From assembly GCF_000417875.1 (NCBI RefSeq), contig NW_006920877.1, positions 557,085-621,084 on the forward strand: a stretch of DNA of 64,000 nucleotides, written 5' to 3'. Source of the DNA: Pseudozyma flocculosa PF-1. Taxonomy: Eukaryota > Basidiomycota > Ustilaginomycetes > Ustilaginales > Ustilaginaceae. Within the stretch, counting starts at the first letter, position 1. Each line of letters opens with the position of its first letter. A program made the position numbers and the translations under genes. The notes below the pieces were generated by a model. The model saw only the letters and a program-made list of their open reading frames with translations, had not been told where the DNA came from and did no database searches. Below are positions 20,296 to 30,701 of this stretch, piece after piece.

Positions 20296-21575
20296 ATGGC
20301 ACCGATCCGAATCCCCTCGGGCTCCTACAACGCCTCGTCCTCGGCCGGCCAGGCCGCCGCCGCGGGGGGCACCGGAGGCGCAAACTGGACCGTCATGGTC
20401 AAGTTCATCCTCATCGGCGACTCGTCCGTCGGCAAGTCGTCGCTCCTCGTGCGCCTCACCGACGACCGCTTCCTCACCGACCCAGACCCCACCATCGGCG
20501 TCGAGTTCGGCTCCCACCTCATCCAGCTCGACAACGGCGAGACCGTCAAGGTGCAGGTGTGGGACACGGCGGGCAGCGAGAGCTTTAGAAGCGTGAGTGG
20601 CGCCCGCACGCTCCGCCGATCCGGCCAGCGTCCCTGCGACATGGTCAGGTCGGCGGCGGAATCTCATCTCTTTCTCTCTCATATCATCTTACCTGAACTA
20701 ATCTCGCCCTCGCCCTCGCCCTCGCCCTCGCCTTGCCCCGCGCAGATCACGCGCTCCTACTACCGAGGCGCGGCCGGCGCCCTGCTCGTCTACGACATCA
20801 CTCATCGGCAGTCGTTCCTCAACGCCAAGACGTGGCTCGACGACGTACGCTCCCACGCAGAGGAGCGCGTCACCATTGTCCTCGTCGGCAACATGTCTGA
20901 CCTCGTCGAAGACGAAACACAGGAGGGTTCCGGCGGCGGTGCGACGGCCGAGGCAATGACGCCGAGAGCGCGCACCGAGAGGCGGAGGAGCAAGGGAAAG
21001 AAACGGGAGGTGACGACGCAGGAGGCGAGAGAGTTTGCAGAGCAGGAAGGGTGAGTGGTGATGGCCGCGCAGAGAATGGCAGCGTGCGGCGGAGGTGCTT
21101 GCACCAGGCTGACCCTTTCCCATCGGCCCATCTGTATCACTGCAGACTGCTGTTCCTCGAGACGAGCGCAAAGACGGGCCACGTGAGTAGCGTCGAGACG
21201 GCGCTGCCGCACATCGACGGCAGCAGCCATCCATCACTAGATGTCCCGCATGCTCACCTCGGCCGCCTCCCATCGTCGACACCATCATTCGTCGTGCCCC
21301 CCTCCCTGTCTCTGTCTGTGCAGAACGTGCAAGAGGCGTTTACGCAAGCCGCAAAGGACATCCACGCCAAGTTTGCGTCGGCGGCGGGCGACGAGAGCAC
21401 GCTGGGGCGCAACGCGCGGTCAAGAGCGAGAAACGGGCGGGCGGCGGGTACCGTGACGCTCGACGGCGACGGGTCCGGGGCAGGCGGAGGCGGTGCGGCC
21501 GGCTCGGCGGACGGTGCGGCGGGAGGGTCGCAGGGCATCGTCGACAAGACGACGGCCTGCTGCGTCATTTGCTGA
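20296..21575 (+). CDS. Rab-family small GTPase, Rab4/Rab14-like
   Basis: Exons 20296-20592, 20746-21050, 21146-21182 and 21324-21575; 296 residues. G1 is GDSSVGKS (41-48). Switch I contains PTIGVEFGS, where 'GVEFGS' is typical of Rab2/4/14. ITRSYYRGAAGALLVYDIT follows, then ETSAK (G5), and the protein ends in CCVIC, a CCxxx double prenylation tail for Rab geranylgeranyltransferase. Rab4-type proteins control endosomal recycling. Two G-box residues depart from the consensus. The switch II Gln needed for hydrolysis is Ser94 (DTAGSE instead of DTAGQE), and NKxD is NMSD (Met149). I recall a non-Gln residue here in other fungal Ypt4-like proteins, so the first may be a lineage trait. A ~45-residue insertion follows NMSD, and a Gly/Ala-rich linker precedes the tail. 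Confidence 0.85.
20705..20732. repeat. (CTCGCC) hexamer run in Rab intron 1
   Basis: Several consecutive CTCGCC/CGCCCT units in the pyrimidine-rich 3' part of the first intron, immediately before the CGCAG acceptor. Confidence 0.7.
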
Positions 21576-21639
21576 AGCCTCGCGATGCCAGCCGTGTAAG
21601 GGTCGATCGGAGACGAAGCGCCACCTGCATGCCATGCCA

Positions 21640-21670
21640 TACCTTGCCTTGCCTTGCCTTGCCTTGCCCT
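21640..21670. repeat. CCTTG pentanucleotide run
   Basis: About five consecutive CCTTG/GCCTT units in the convergent intergenic space between the Rab gene and the methyltransferase gene. A GATC run (21757-21772) follows within 120 bases. Confidence 0.85.
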
Positions 21671-21869
21671 GCTGTGCCACCCCATTCGAGCAGGGGAGCC
21701 CCAGCCCGCGGTGCGTCGTCGTCGGCGTCGTCGGCGTCGTTGGCGTCGTCGGCGTCGATCGATCGATCGATCAAAGTCCCATGTCATGATCGCGAGCCCC
21801 ATGTCTGTTGTTGTACATCGTGCCGTCGCTGCCGCTGCCGCTGCCGCTGCAGCACGCATCTATCCTCGT

Positions 21870-23236
21870 CTACTTGGTCTGCTTCTTGACGACGCGGAGC
21901 AGCTGCGTCCCCTGCCTGCGGTACGCCCTCGTCCTCTGCTCATCATCGTCCTGGACGTCGGCAAAGGTAAAGTGGCGTTTGAGGAGGTTAAAGAATCTCT
22001 TATCGGCCTGTCGAGTCGAATCGGTTCGGTTTGGCAGTCGAGGCGCCCGGGGAAGGAGAGTGGAAGTGGCGTCAGACGTCGGATGGCCAGAGGGGGTGGG
22101 GGGGGGGGGGGGGGGGGGAGTAGAGAGCGAGGAACGAGGAACGAGGAACGACGGAGGCTACGAACCTTTCTGCGCTTCTGGTAGCAAAACAGGATCTCGG
22201 TCGATGGGCCCGAGAGGGCGAGCATCGTGTCTACGAGGGGCTGGAAGGCCACTTCGAGGTAGACGCAGTCGGCCAGGAGGAGCACGTCTGGCTTGTGCGG
22301 CACCGTGGCGGGTAGCGGTTGGCCCCTTCGGCGTTATCGTGGTGGTGGTAGTGATGGGTGTCAGTCGAGGGTGCATATGGCGAAGGAAAGAGGGAGGAGG
22401 GGACGTACCAGTTTAGCTCTTCGACGAGGCAAGGATCGACCATTTCCGCCTGGTTGAGGGCGTGGTTCGACGTCATTAGTGGCAGCATCGGTCTGTGTGT
22501 CGTCGAGGCAGAGGGGAGGGAGGGAGGGGTCTGAGCAACGTGATCAAAGGAGCCGTGCGATGTCGCATAGTCGGGGAGCCGCGCGGCCCGACACTCACAT
22601 TTGGTCCGTCACCCAGACCCGGCATCCCAACCCCATCTTGGCGACCAGGAAGCCCACCAAGCCCGTCCCGCTCCCGAGCTCCACCACCGTCTTTCCCTTC
22701 CAGCCCGAAGACGTCGTCGATTCAGCAGAGGAGTAAGAGGAGGAGGAGGCAGCGGGTGCATGCTTGGAAGCGATGTAGGCGCCGAGGACCTCTGCGGCGG
22801 GCCAGATTTTGCCACCGCATCCCTCGGTCATATCGAGCGTGAGGACCACATCGTACCACGCCCTGCCACGCTGCCCTTCCCCATCTCCCTCCACCGTCGC
22901 CGTCGTCGTTGGAGACGCTGGTGGCGGTGAAGCGGGGTCAAAGGTGATGGGCGCGACCGAAGCGTCGGTATAGTAGCGTATCGTCACGCGCTGGTTGATG
23001 ATGCTATCCCTCTGAACGGGCACAATGGAAAAGTCGGTGGCCGTCCTGACGTCGCGCATGTCCTTGCCATCGTCATCGTCATCGTCGCCGTTGCCGTTGT
23101 CGTGGTCGTCGGGGCAAGGAGAGGCGGCGAGAAAGTGTCGCAGCGGATCGATGGCGTCGAGCGCTTCGGCCTCTTCGAGCGAGTTGCGGTAGCCCGACAC
23201 GTCCCCCGCTCCGTCGTCGTGGGGTGGTACCGTCAT
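21870..23236 (-). CDS. EFM6: EFM6/METTL21-type protein lysine methyltransferase
   Basis: Four exons: 23236-22599, 22492-22409, 22325-22166 and 22007-21870 (1020 bases, 339 residues). The Rossmann methyltransferase motif I is VVELGSGTGLVGFL (Gly188-Gly192). It is followed by a TDQ (motif II) ending exon 1, then MLPLMTSNHALN, LNWG, and the family 16 signature LLLADCVYLEVAFQPLVDT. The protein ends with CYQKRRKADKRFFNLLKRHF. This pattern belongs to the METTL21/EFM6 group, cytosolic enzymes that use S-adenosylmethionine to methylate lysines, in yeast on elongation factor 1A. Target assignment is by family. The N-terminal ~60 residues include an acidic run (GDDDDDDGKD), and a Pro/Thr-rich insertion sits before motif I. 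Intron 3 carries a 21-base homopolymer. Confidence 0.85.
22098..22118. repeat. Homopolymer (G)21 in an intron
   Basis: Twenty-one consecutive G on the plus strand, with GGGGG immediately before it (22092-22096). It lies within intron 3 (22008-22165) of the minus-strand methyltransferase gene, so it is a poly-C tract in the transcript. Confidence 0.95.
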
Positions 23237-23719
23237 GCTCCCTCCTGTTGCTCGTCGTCGTCGTGACCGTCGTCGGTTCGTCCGTTTGTTGTCTGTATCT
23301 CTAGGATCAGGGGTCGATCTATGTGGCCTTTGTCGAATGAGAGGTGTGGGGCAGTGGGGGATAGAGGCGGGGTGGCGTGCCGGGGAGAGAGGAGGGAATA
23401 GGAAGAAGAAGAGGCGCCGCCCCCGTTTGCTTCCTGACCCGAGCTTCTTCTCGCTCAGGGTTCAGGCAAAGCGAAGAAGCAGGCCAGGCCAGGACCGGCC
23501 AACCGACTCTAATTTTAGCCGAGCCTCTGCTCGCAAGCACGCACGCTCCGTCGGCCAGGCCAACGCAACCACCGCAGACACGTAGAGAGAAGAGAGACAT
23601 GAGGTCGAGGAGCGGTCGAAACGGGAGACCGACCACCTGGGTTTCAGCTTAGACGACGGCCAGGCGGATCATGCCGGGACAATGTACAAAGGAAGCAGAG
23701 ACGGCCCTGGACCTCGCTC
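23237..23719. other. Intergenic region, methyltransferase promoter and TRM4 3' side
   Basis: About 480 bases. No gene. It contains an AGGCCAGGCCAGG motif near 23485 and purine-rich AAGAAGAAG near 23402. It probably holds the promoter of the methyltransferase gene (minus strand) and the TRM4 terminator. Confidence 0.5.
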
Positions 23720-26700
23720 CTACTCGGCAGCGGGCGGGTCGACCTCGTCGGGCGTCGCCGTCGTCGTCGGCGCCGTATCCGTCGTGACGGCGGTGACGGC
23801 GGCGGGTGCCGCCTCGGCAGCGGACGAAGACGACGTCGAGGCAGTGGCGGCAGCGACGGCAGCCGCAGCGGCAGCAGCTCGGGCGGCATCCTCGGCGTCG
23901 GCCATGGCCTCCTCGGTGGTGAGCGGCTCCGGCTTCTTCTTGGGCTTGCCGCCCTGCTGCGCGCTAAACTGGCGCGTGCCGTCCGGGTTGGACACGTCGG
24001 TGTCGTAGAGGCGGAACGACAGCGCGCTGCGCTCCTGCTTGTCGAGCATCAGGTGCACGCTGTTGGCCGCCCGCCAGATGGGGAAGCTCAGCGCGTCGTC
24101 GAGCGTGTGGCCGTTGTGCTCGCTCGGCACCACGTCGACGACGTGGCCGCCAATCTTGCGCGAGCGCAGCACCTCGCCAAACGCGCCCGGCACCCGGTCG
24201 AGCGTGGGGAAGTAGTTGGCGATCAGGAACGTCAGGTCCGACAGGTCGATCCGGATAATGCTCCGCTCCTCGATGTGCGGCCGCATCGAGAGCAGCGCGT
24301 CGTTGATGATCCGCCACTTGCACTCGAGCTGCACCTCCTTGCCCGCATCCTGCTTGCCCAGCGCCTTGACGCCGCAGTTGATCAGCCGCAGGTGCAGCGG
24401 GTTCATGTGCGGGTGCGGCCCGCGCCCCTCGCCGCCGCCCGTGATCAGCGCACGCGCAGCCGTAGACGTAAAGTAGACGCTCCGCACCGGGTTGTGCTCC
24501 GGGTTGCGCACGAGGAAGTTGTGCTTGGGGAACGTGGGCTTGAAGTCAAAGAACTTGAGCACCGACTGGATCTGGTCGTTGGTGTAAGGCACGTAGGCGA
24601 ACGGGTCCTCCTTGTACGGCAGGCCGCCGGGCATGCCAAAGCCGTCGTTGGTCGAGTGCTTGGCTGCGCGGTCGGCGGCGTGCTTGTCCTCGCGCGTGGC
24701 GGGCGCCGGCAGCTCGTCGGGCGTCGCCACCGCCGCCGCCGCGGCCGCATTCGCCTCGTCGTCCTCCTTGACCCGCTTCGACGCCGGCTCGCCCTCCNNN
24801 NNNNNNNNNNNNNNNNNNNNNNNNNNNNNNNNNNNNNNNNNNNNNNNNNNNNNNNNNNNNNNNNNNNNNNNNNNNNNNNNNNNNNNNNNNNNNNNNNNNN
24901 NNNNNNNNNNNNNNNNNNNNNNNNNNNNNNNNNNNNNNNNNNNNNNNNNNNNNNNNNNNNNNNNNNNNNNNNNNNNNNNNNNNNNNNNNNNNNNNNNNNN
25001 NNNNNNNNNNNNNNNNNNNNNNNNNNNNNNNNNNNNNNNNNNNNNNNNNNNNNNNNNNNNNNNNNNNNNNNNNNNNNNNNNNNNNNNNNNNNNNNNNNNN
25101 NNNNNNNNNNNNNNNNNNNNNNNNNNNNNNNNNNNNNNNNNNNNNNNNNNNNNNNNNNNNNNNNNNNNNNNNNNNNNNNNNNNNNNNNNNNNNNNNNNNN
25201 NNNNNNNNNNNNNNNNNNNNNNNNNNNNNNNNNNNNNNNNNNNNNNNNNNNNNNNNNNNNNNNNNNNNNNNNNNNNNNNNNNNNNNNNNNNNNNNNNNNN
25301 NNNNNNNNNNNNNNNNNNNNNNNNNNNNNNNNNNNNNNNNNNNNNNNNNNNNNNNNTGGGCGGCGCTGGCGTCCATCTCGTCCATGGCGCGGATCATGCC
25401 GGCGGCCATGCCCTCGTGCTCGCGCTCGCCCACCTTTTCGAGCACCGTGACAAAGAAGCCTCCGGTGTCCTGGAGGTGCGGGTAGAGGCGCATGCAGTGC
25501 TGCAGGCCCAGCTCCTCCTCGTCGCCGGCGGGCCACAGCGACCTGGGCGTCGTCGAGGCCAGGCTCGGGTCGAGCTCCTTGAGCTGGTCCCAGTTGTCGA
25601 TCCACGCAATCTCGGGCAGCTTGTCGCGGTACTCGGGCGAGCCGGGCGTCGGCTCCGGTTCGCCGGCGGCCTCGGCGTCGGCCTCGCCTTCCGCGCCGTT
25701 CGACTCTTCACCCTGGGCTTGGCCCTCGACCTCGACCTCGACCTCGCCCTCACCCTCGCCTTTAGCCGCCGACGTCGAGGCAGACGTAGAAGCAGCGGCT
25801 TCGGTGGCCTCGGCGGCCTTGGCGGCCTGCTTGGCCAGGACGTCCTTGGACTTGCCAAAGAGGTGGGCGCCCTTGCCCGGGGCGGCCTTCCACGTCGTCA
25901 TGCCCTTTCTGCGGATGAGCTCGGGCATCTGGCCGCTGCAGTCGACGATCTTGACCTTGCCCTTGGAGAGGCGGAGGGCCTCTGCGACGACGGCCTCGTT
26001 TTCGATGGGGTTCATCGAGCAGGTCGAGTAGACCAGGCGTCCGCCGTCGCGCAGCAGGTTGAGGCCCTTCATGAGGATCTTGAGCTGGAGCGAGTGGAGG
26101 CCGACGGCGTTGTTGGGCGTCCACTCCTTCCAGATGGGCATGTTTTTGCGCACGGTGCCGTCCCCGGAGCAGGGGACGTCGGCGAGGACGCGGTCGAAGC
26201 GCATGGCGACCTGCTGGACCTTTGCGCCCTCGTCGGCGGCCTTCCAGGGCACGTTGACGTTGGGGAACTTGCTGGCGTCGAGGTTGGTGACGATGAGGTT
26301 GGGGCTGGGAAGGCGCTGGGCCTGGTGGACGAGGAGGTGGGCGCGGACGGCGTCCGAGTCGTTTGCGACGACGAGGCCGGCGGGCATGGGCTCGTACGAG
26401 TCGGGCGAGGTGCTGATGGGCGAGTGGAGCGCCTCGATCAGCTGGGCCGTCTTGGAGCCGGGAGCGGCACACATGTCGAGGACGAGGTGGTGGGGCTGCA
26501 CGTCGAGGAAGAGCGGGGGCAGCATGGAAACGGCCTCCTGCCTCGAGATGGAGCCGATGTCGGTCTCGTGGACGAGGAAGTGGTGGAAGCGCTTGAGCTC
26601 GGGCACCTTGCGGAGTGCGGCCTTCTTTGGCTTGATGTGCCAGCCGAGCTGCTCGGGGTACCAGGGGAGGTTCTTTGGGGGCTCGACGGTCTCGCCCTCG

Positions 26701-27038
26701 TAGGTGACGTTTTCGAGGAAGGGGACGTAGATCTCCTTCATGGCCTTGATGAGCTGGGAGGTGGTGTGTTTTCCGGCCGTGATGCGGAAGGTGGACGGGA
26801 GCGGGGTGCGGAGGGCCTCCATAAAGGCGCCCCACTCGCTCGGATCGACGATGCCCTGGTCGAGGTAGTAGGCCTCGAGCCTGGGGTTGCGCATGGCGAT
26901 GGCGGCGTAGTTCTGGCGCTGACCGTTTGCGTTTCCTCCGCCTCCACCCCTGCCTCCGCGATGGCCGCCGCGTCCCCTACCGCCGCCGCGACCGCGACCG
27001 CCGCCACGGCCTCGACCTCCTCCACCGCCGCGAGCCAT
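23720..27038 (-). CDS. TRM4: tRNA (cytosine-5) methyltransferase Trm4/NSUN2
   Basis: Starts at 27038 with an RGG-type N-terminus (Arg/Gly repeats, about residues 3-36) and runs to a TAG at 23720, interrupted by 559 unknown bases (24798-25356). Motifs follow the NSUN2 order: LDMCAAPGSKTAQL (SAM binding), ADVPCSGDGT with Cys290 and STCSMNPIENEAVV with Cys340. The 50-residue spacing of the two cysteines equals that of yeast Trm4. The product makes m5C in several tRNAs in the nucleus. An acidic Glu/Gly/Ala-rich insertion lies at about 410-455. After the gap, the C-terminal domain typical of Trm4 resumes (PFAYVPYTNDQIQSVLKFF, NFLVRNPEHNPVRSVYFTS). Frames on either side differ by one for the stated gap length, so the gap is mis-sized or hides an intron. 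Confidence 0.9.
24798..25356. other. Assembly gap (559 N) inside TRM4
   Basis: Unknown bases. The flanking coding frames are 24730-side frame and 27038-side frame, which are out of register by one base for this gap length. Confidence 1.
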
Positions 27039-27627
27039 GGTGCTGGTGTGTTGGTGGTGGTAAGGGGTGGTGCTGATTTGTGAGGAGGGGCCAAGGAGCG
27101 AGGTGGCGATGGATCAAGTCAGCAAGGCGTTCTTGGAAGCGGACGAGGTGGGATGCTCCTGTCGAGGGGGGAGTGTATGAACTGCTGTCCAGAGGGGAGA
27201 GAACGAGGGCAAAGGTGGAAGTCGCGAGGAAGAGGCAGGCTGGCGTGCGTGTGGAGAAGAGCCGGGCGCAACGAACGGACAGCTCTCTTGGCAGCCTCTG
27301 CGCCTGCGCCTGCGCCTGCGCCTGCCCCCCTTCCCTGCCCCCCCTGGCCCCGCCCCGGGGAAAAAAAGTTGAGAAGAAATTCAAGTGTCGCCCTCGGCTC
27401 CGACGGCCCGGCGTCCATCTCAGCCAGCCAGCCTCTCTCTCTCTCTCTCGAGGTTGGCCTGGGAACCTCGTCATTCTCGAGGAAAGTCTAGGATGGCGAA
27501 TGGCAGGTGACAGACGCCGGATATGCTATGCGATGCGGTGGAGCGGATGCTGAGTATGCAAAAAGGAGGCAGTTGTGGGGTGGGGATCGACGAGCAGCGA
27601 GCCACAGGCGCCAACGCCAACGACGCA
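27039..27627. other. Intergenic region between TRM4 and the nucleolar GTPase gene
   Basis: About 590 bases, same-strand neighbours. It contains a GCCTGC hexamer run (about 27300-27330), poly-A AAAAAAAG near 27360 and a (CT) run near 27434-27449. It likely holds the TRM4 promoter. No gene seen. Confidence 0.55.
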
Positions 27628-30252
27628 TCAGAGCTCCTCCTCGTCTTCCTCAATCGTCGCGGCGACGACGGCCGGCGTGGCGGAGTGCGCCGCAGCGGGA
27701 GCCGCACCCATGTCGACCTCCTCCTCGACGACGACGAGCGAGCCAGCAGCCCTTTCGTCCCGCATGCCGGCCCCGTTTGCCTCGTCGTCGTCGTCGTCGT
27801 CGTCGTCGTCATCGTCTTCGTCGCCGTCCTGCATGAGCGCTGCAAACCTCCCCCTCTGCTGCGGCTTGGCCCGCTGCCCGTTGGCCCCATTCTGCTTCTT
27901 CTTGCTCTGCGCCGCGCCGTTGCCGACGACGGTGCCCAGGTCCATGCTCGCCTCGAGAGCGCCGACGAGGCCCGCGCCCGCCCGTTCCGCCTTTTTCTTC
28001 ATCTTCTTCATCTTGCGGTTCTGCGAGCCCCGCGACGCCGCCAGTCCCTCGAGCTCCTGGCTCGAAAACATCGTCGACAGCTCCTCGTTGCGCTTCGATC
28101 GGCCCGACGCCGCCGCCGCCTTGGCCTGTTGCCGGTCCAGCCACGCCGGTCCTCCAGCCTGCCCTGCTGCCGTGGGGCTCGCCTGGAACGTAAAGGCCGC
28201 AGAGGGGGCGCCCGCGTTGCCCGAGCGACCACGCGCACCGTCCTCTGCGACCGCCTGACCTGCACTGACGAGGTCGTCGTCGTCGTCGCCGTCGTCATCC
28301 ATCTGAGAGAGCCCGGGGACGTTGCCAGGGGCCGTCCGACGCACGGGTCGACGGCGTCGCATCCCTTGCTCATCGTCACCGTCCTCGTCGTCATCGTCGT
28401 CGTCCGACTCGCTGTCGTCGGCACCGCCCTCGTCGTCAAAGGCCCGTCGCCTCTTGCCGAGCGTCGACACGTTGGAGACGTCGCCAACAGCACCGCCGTG
28501 GTCGTCGACAATCTCCTCCGCCGCCGCGTCTTCTGCGCCTTGCCCGTCCGCTGCCGCCAGCTCCTCTTGCGTGGCAAATCGGGCCTTTGGTGGCTCAGGC
28601 ACGGCAGCGGTGCTCGTGCCCGTACCCGTGCCAAAGATCTCGGCGTCGGCCTCGCCGAGGAGACCGGCCAGGTCAAACGCCTCGCTAAAGCCGGAGACGA
28701 TCGTCGTGCTCTCGGCGAGCTGCTGCTTGGCCCTCTCCGACTCCTGGTCGCCGTCCTCCATTGCCGCAACCGCAGCATCCGCGGCGGAGGTTGCAGCGTG
28801 AGCATTGCCGGCCGCCTGCCGCCCGTTGTCCGCAGAGAGGATGGCGGATCGGTGCAGCGCCGGCGGCTGCGTAAAGTATTTGATCCTGCCGACATTCCAG
28901 TCATGCAGCACCGTCCGCGCGGTGCCTTCAATGTCGATCTTGCCGCCCCTCAGCATCCGCCCACGCTGGATGGCGAGGCGCATTAAAAAGTCCTGAGCGT
29001 CGCCAGACTGGAAGAACTCGAGGCCGTAGACGTCGGCCAGCTCCTGGTCCTCGACCCGCGCCATGATTGCCTCGACGGGCGTGACGGGGTCTTCGACGAG
29101 CTCGACCTTGACAACGTTGCGCAGCAGCGCCGACTGCTTGCGCATGACAATCTCCTCGGCGCTGAGCCCGCTGGTGGCGCCGCCGGTCTCGTCGGAGAAG
29201 ACGATGCCCGGGCAGTCGAGCAGGCGGACGCTCTTGTCGAGCATGACGCCCTGCACCACCTTGGTGTGGCCAGGCGTCGAGGCGACGCTGCAGACGCGCG
29301 CCCGCTTGAGACTGTTGATCAAGCTCGACTTGCCGACGTTGGGAGCGCCAAAGATGCCGACGGTGATGCTGGTCTTGAGGTTCAGGTTGCGGCTGTAGTT
29401 TTTGATGAGCTGGAGGAGGGCGCCGGCTCCCATGGCCTCTGCGCCGCCCGTGATAACGTCCTTGCCCGCCGAGGCCGATCCCGACGAGGACGACGCCTTG
29501 CCGCTGCCGCCGCCACCACCGGAGTAGAAGGCCGCAGCGCCCTGGGAGAGGTTGCTGCGCTGGGACTGGGTGCTGGCCTTGAATGCGAGCGTGGGGAAGT
29601 CGTGGCGGAGGTAGCGGAGCCATGCCTCGACATTGCTCTTTGGGACGAGGTCGATCTTGTTGAGGATGAGGACGACCTTTTTGCCGGCGCGCATGAGCAT
29701 GCGCTCCGTTTCGAGAGATCGGCATCCCATGGGGTCTCGGGCGTCGAGCACTTCGAGGAGGACGTCTGCGTTTTCGACGAGCTTGCGGAGCTCCTTCATG
29801 TAGGCCTTGAGGCTCGAGTCCCTGCGGCCGGTGAGGGTGTCGTCGAGGCGTGCCTTTGCGCCGAAATCGTCCCAAGCCGACTGCAGCGCAGGGTTGGCAT
29901 CTTCGAGGATGCCGACGTCGGCGTGATCGACGGACTGGATGCCATGGCGGTTGAGGGAGGCGTTTGAGACCCTCGTGGCGGGGGACGACGCGGGCGAGGC
30001 GAGGGCGTCATCCTCGGCCATGTCGGCCTCTACGATGTCGCTGGCATTGCTGCCGCCGTTGGTCGCGGTGGTCGCCTGCTTGTTTGACCTTGCCTTTCCC
30101 TTGTTGGCGAGGCTGGCAAACTGGCCCTTTGCAAAGACGGGGGGCGCAAAGGCTGCGTTGGACGACTTCTGGCCGCTGGCCTTTGTCTGGTCGAGGCCGA
30201 TTTTTGTGCGCTTGCGGCTCTGGCGGTCCTCCTTGCGGCTGTTCCTCCCCAT
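27628..30252 (-). CDS. NUG1: Nucleolar circularly permuted GTPase (nucleostemin/Nug1/GNL3-type)
   Basis: Intronless, 874 residues from the ATG at 30252 (MGRNSRKEDRQSRKRTK). An in-frame ATG at 30300 would add 16 residues; I prefer the basic start typical of the family. The GTPase motifs come in permuted order G4-G5-G1-G2-G3: DARDPMGCRS and LNKIDLVPK (G4), GAPNVGKSSLINSLKRA (G1), STPGHT, then LLDCPGI (G3). This defines the YlqF/YawG class acting in 60S ribosomal subunit assembly and export. A basic N-terminus and a long acidic, Asp/Glu-rich low-complexity C-terminus (from about residue 480) resemble nucleolar localisation regions. A 30-residue Gly/Ser-rich insertion lies just before G1. GNL3/Grn1/Nug1 is favoured over Nog2, but subfamily assignment is moderate. 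Divergent from ILV1. Confidence 0.88.
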   Translation of the reverse strand: MGRNSRKEDRQSRKRTKIGLDQTKASGQKSSNAAFAPPVFAKGQFASLANKGKARSNKQATTATNGGSNASDIVEADMAEDDALASPASSPATRVSNASLNRHGIQSVDHADVGILEDANPALQSAWDDFGAKARLDDTLTGRRDSSLKAYMKELRKLVENADVLLEVLDARDPMGCRSLETERMLMRAGKKVVLILNKIDLVPKSNVEAWLRYLRHDFPTLAFKASTQSQRSNLSQGAAAFYSGGGGGSGKASSSSGSASAGKDVITGGAEAMGAGALLQLIKNYSRNLNLKTSITVGIFGAPNVGKSSLINSLKRARVCSVASTPGHTKVVQGVMLDKSVRLLDCPGIVFSDETGGATSGLSAEEIVMRKQSALLRNVVKVELVEDPVTPVEAIMARVEDQELADVYGLEFFQSGDAQDFLMRLAIQRGRMLRGGKIDIEGTARTVLHDWNVGRIKYFTQPPALHRSAILSADNGRQAAGNAHAATSAADAAVAAMEDGDQESERAKQQLAESTTIVSGFSEAFDLAGLLGEADAEIFGTGTGTSTAAVPEPPKARFATQEELAAADGQGAEDAAAEEIVDDHGGAVGDVSNVSTLGKRRRAFDDEGGADDSESDDDDDDEDGDDEQGMRRRRPVRRTAPGNVPGLSQMDDDGDDDDDLVSAGQAVAEDGARGRSGNAGAPSAAFTFQASPTAAGQAGGPAWLDRQQAKAAAASGRSKRNEELSTMFSSQELEGLAASRGSQNRKMKKMKKKAERAGAGLVGALEASMDLGTVVGNGAAQSKKKQNGANGQRAKPQQRGRFAALMQDGDEDDDDDDDDDDDEANGAGMRDERAAGSLVVVEEEVDMGAAPAAAHSATPAVVAATIEEDEEEL

Positions 30253-30701
30253 GTTGTTTCCGCTGCGTGCTGGCGAGATGGCCGGCGATACGGGCGACAA
30301 GGGTATCGAGGGAAGGGAAGGGAGGGAGAGGATGAGGGTGGGGAAGGGTGAGGGGGAGGGAGAGGGAGGAGGGTTGGCCGCGAAGAAAGGGGACCCCTTT
30401 CGAGCTCAAAATTCCGTGCGTTGCCAAAAAGTGGCTTACGTCAGCAGCAGGGCCAGAAGATCAGAAGAAGCCGCACCGCACCGCACCGCACCGCACCGCA
30501 CCGCAACGCTACGCCACGGCATGCAAGACTGCAGCAACGGCGGGGCCCTTCTCCGCAGGTGACTCGGAGCACATCCCATCGTACTACTACGACCACCACC
30601 ACAACCACCTCCTCTTCGAGCTTGCTTGATCGTCACAGCGGCCACCACCACCAGCACTTGTCCCTTGCATCCTTCCGACCGCCCACGACGCTGGCCACGC
30701 A
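30253..30701. promoter_or_regulatory. Divergent promoter of the nucleolar GTPase gene / ILV1
   Basis: About 450 bases with a purine-rich GGGAAGG/GAGGG tract (30305-30365), a CCGCA pentamer run (30470-30505) and a CCACCACAACCACC leader before ILV1. No gene seen. Confidence 0.5.
30470..30506. repeat. (CCGCA)n pentanucleotide repeat
   Basis: Six to seven consecutive CCGCA units in the divergent promoter. Confidence 0.9.

Noticed and set aside
21870..22488. Several small independent minus-strand genes
   Set aside because: They are exons 2-4 of one methyltransferase: phases match and the motifs follow the METTL21/EFM6 order.
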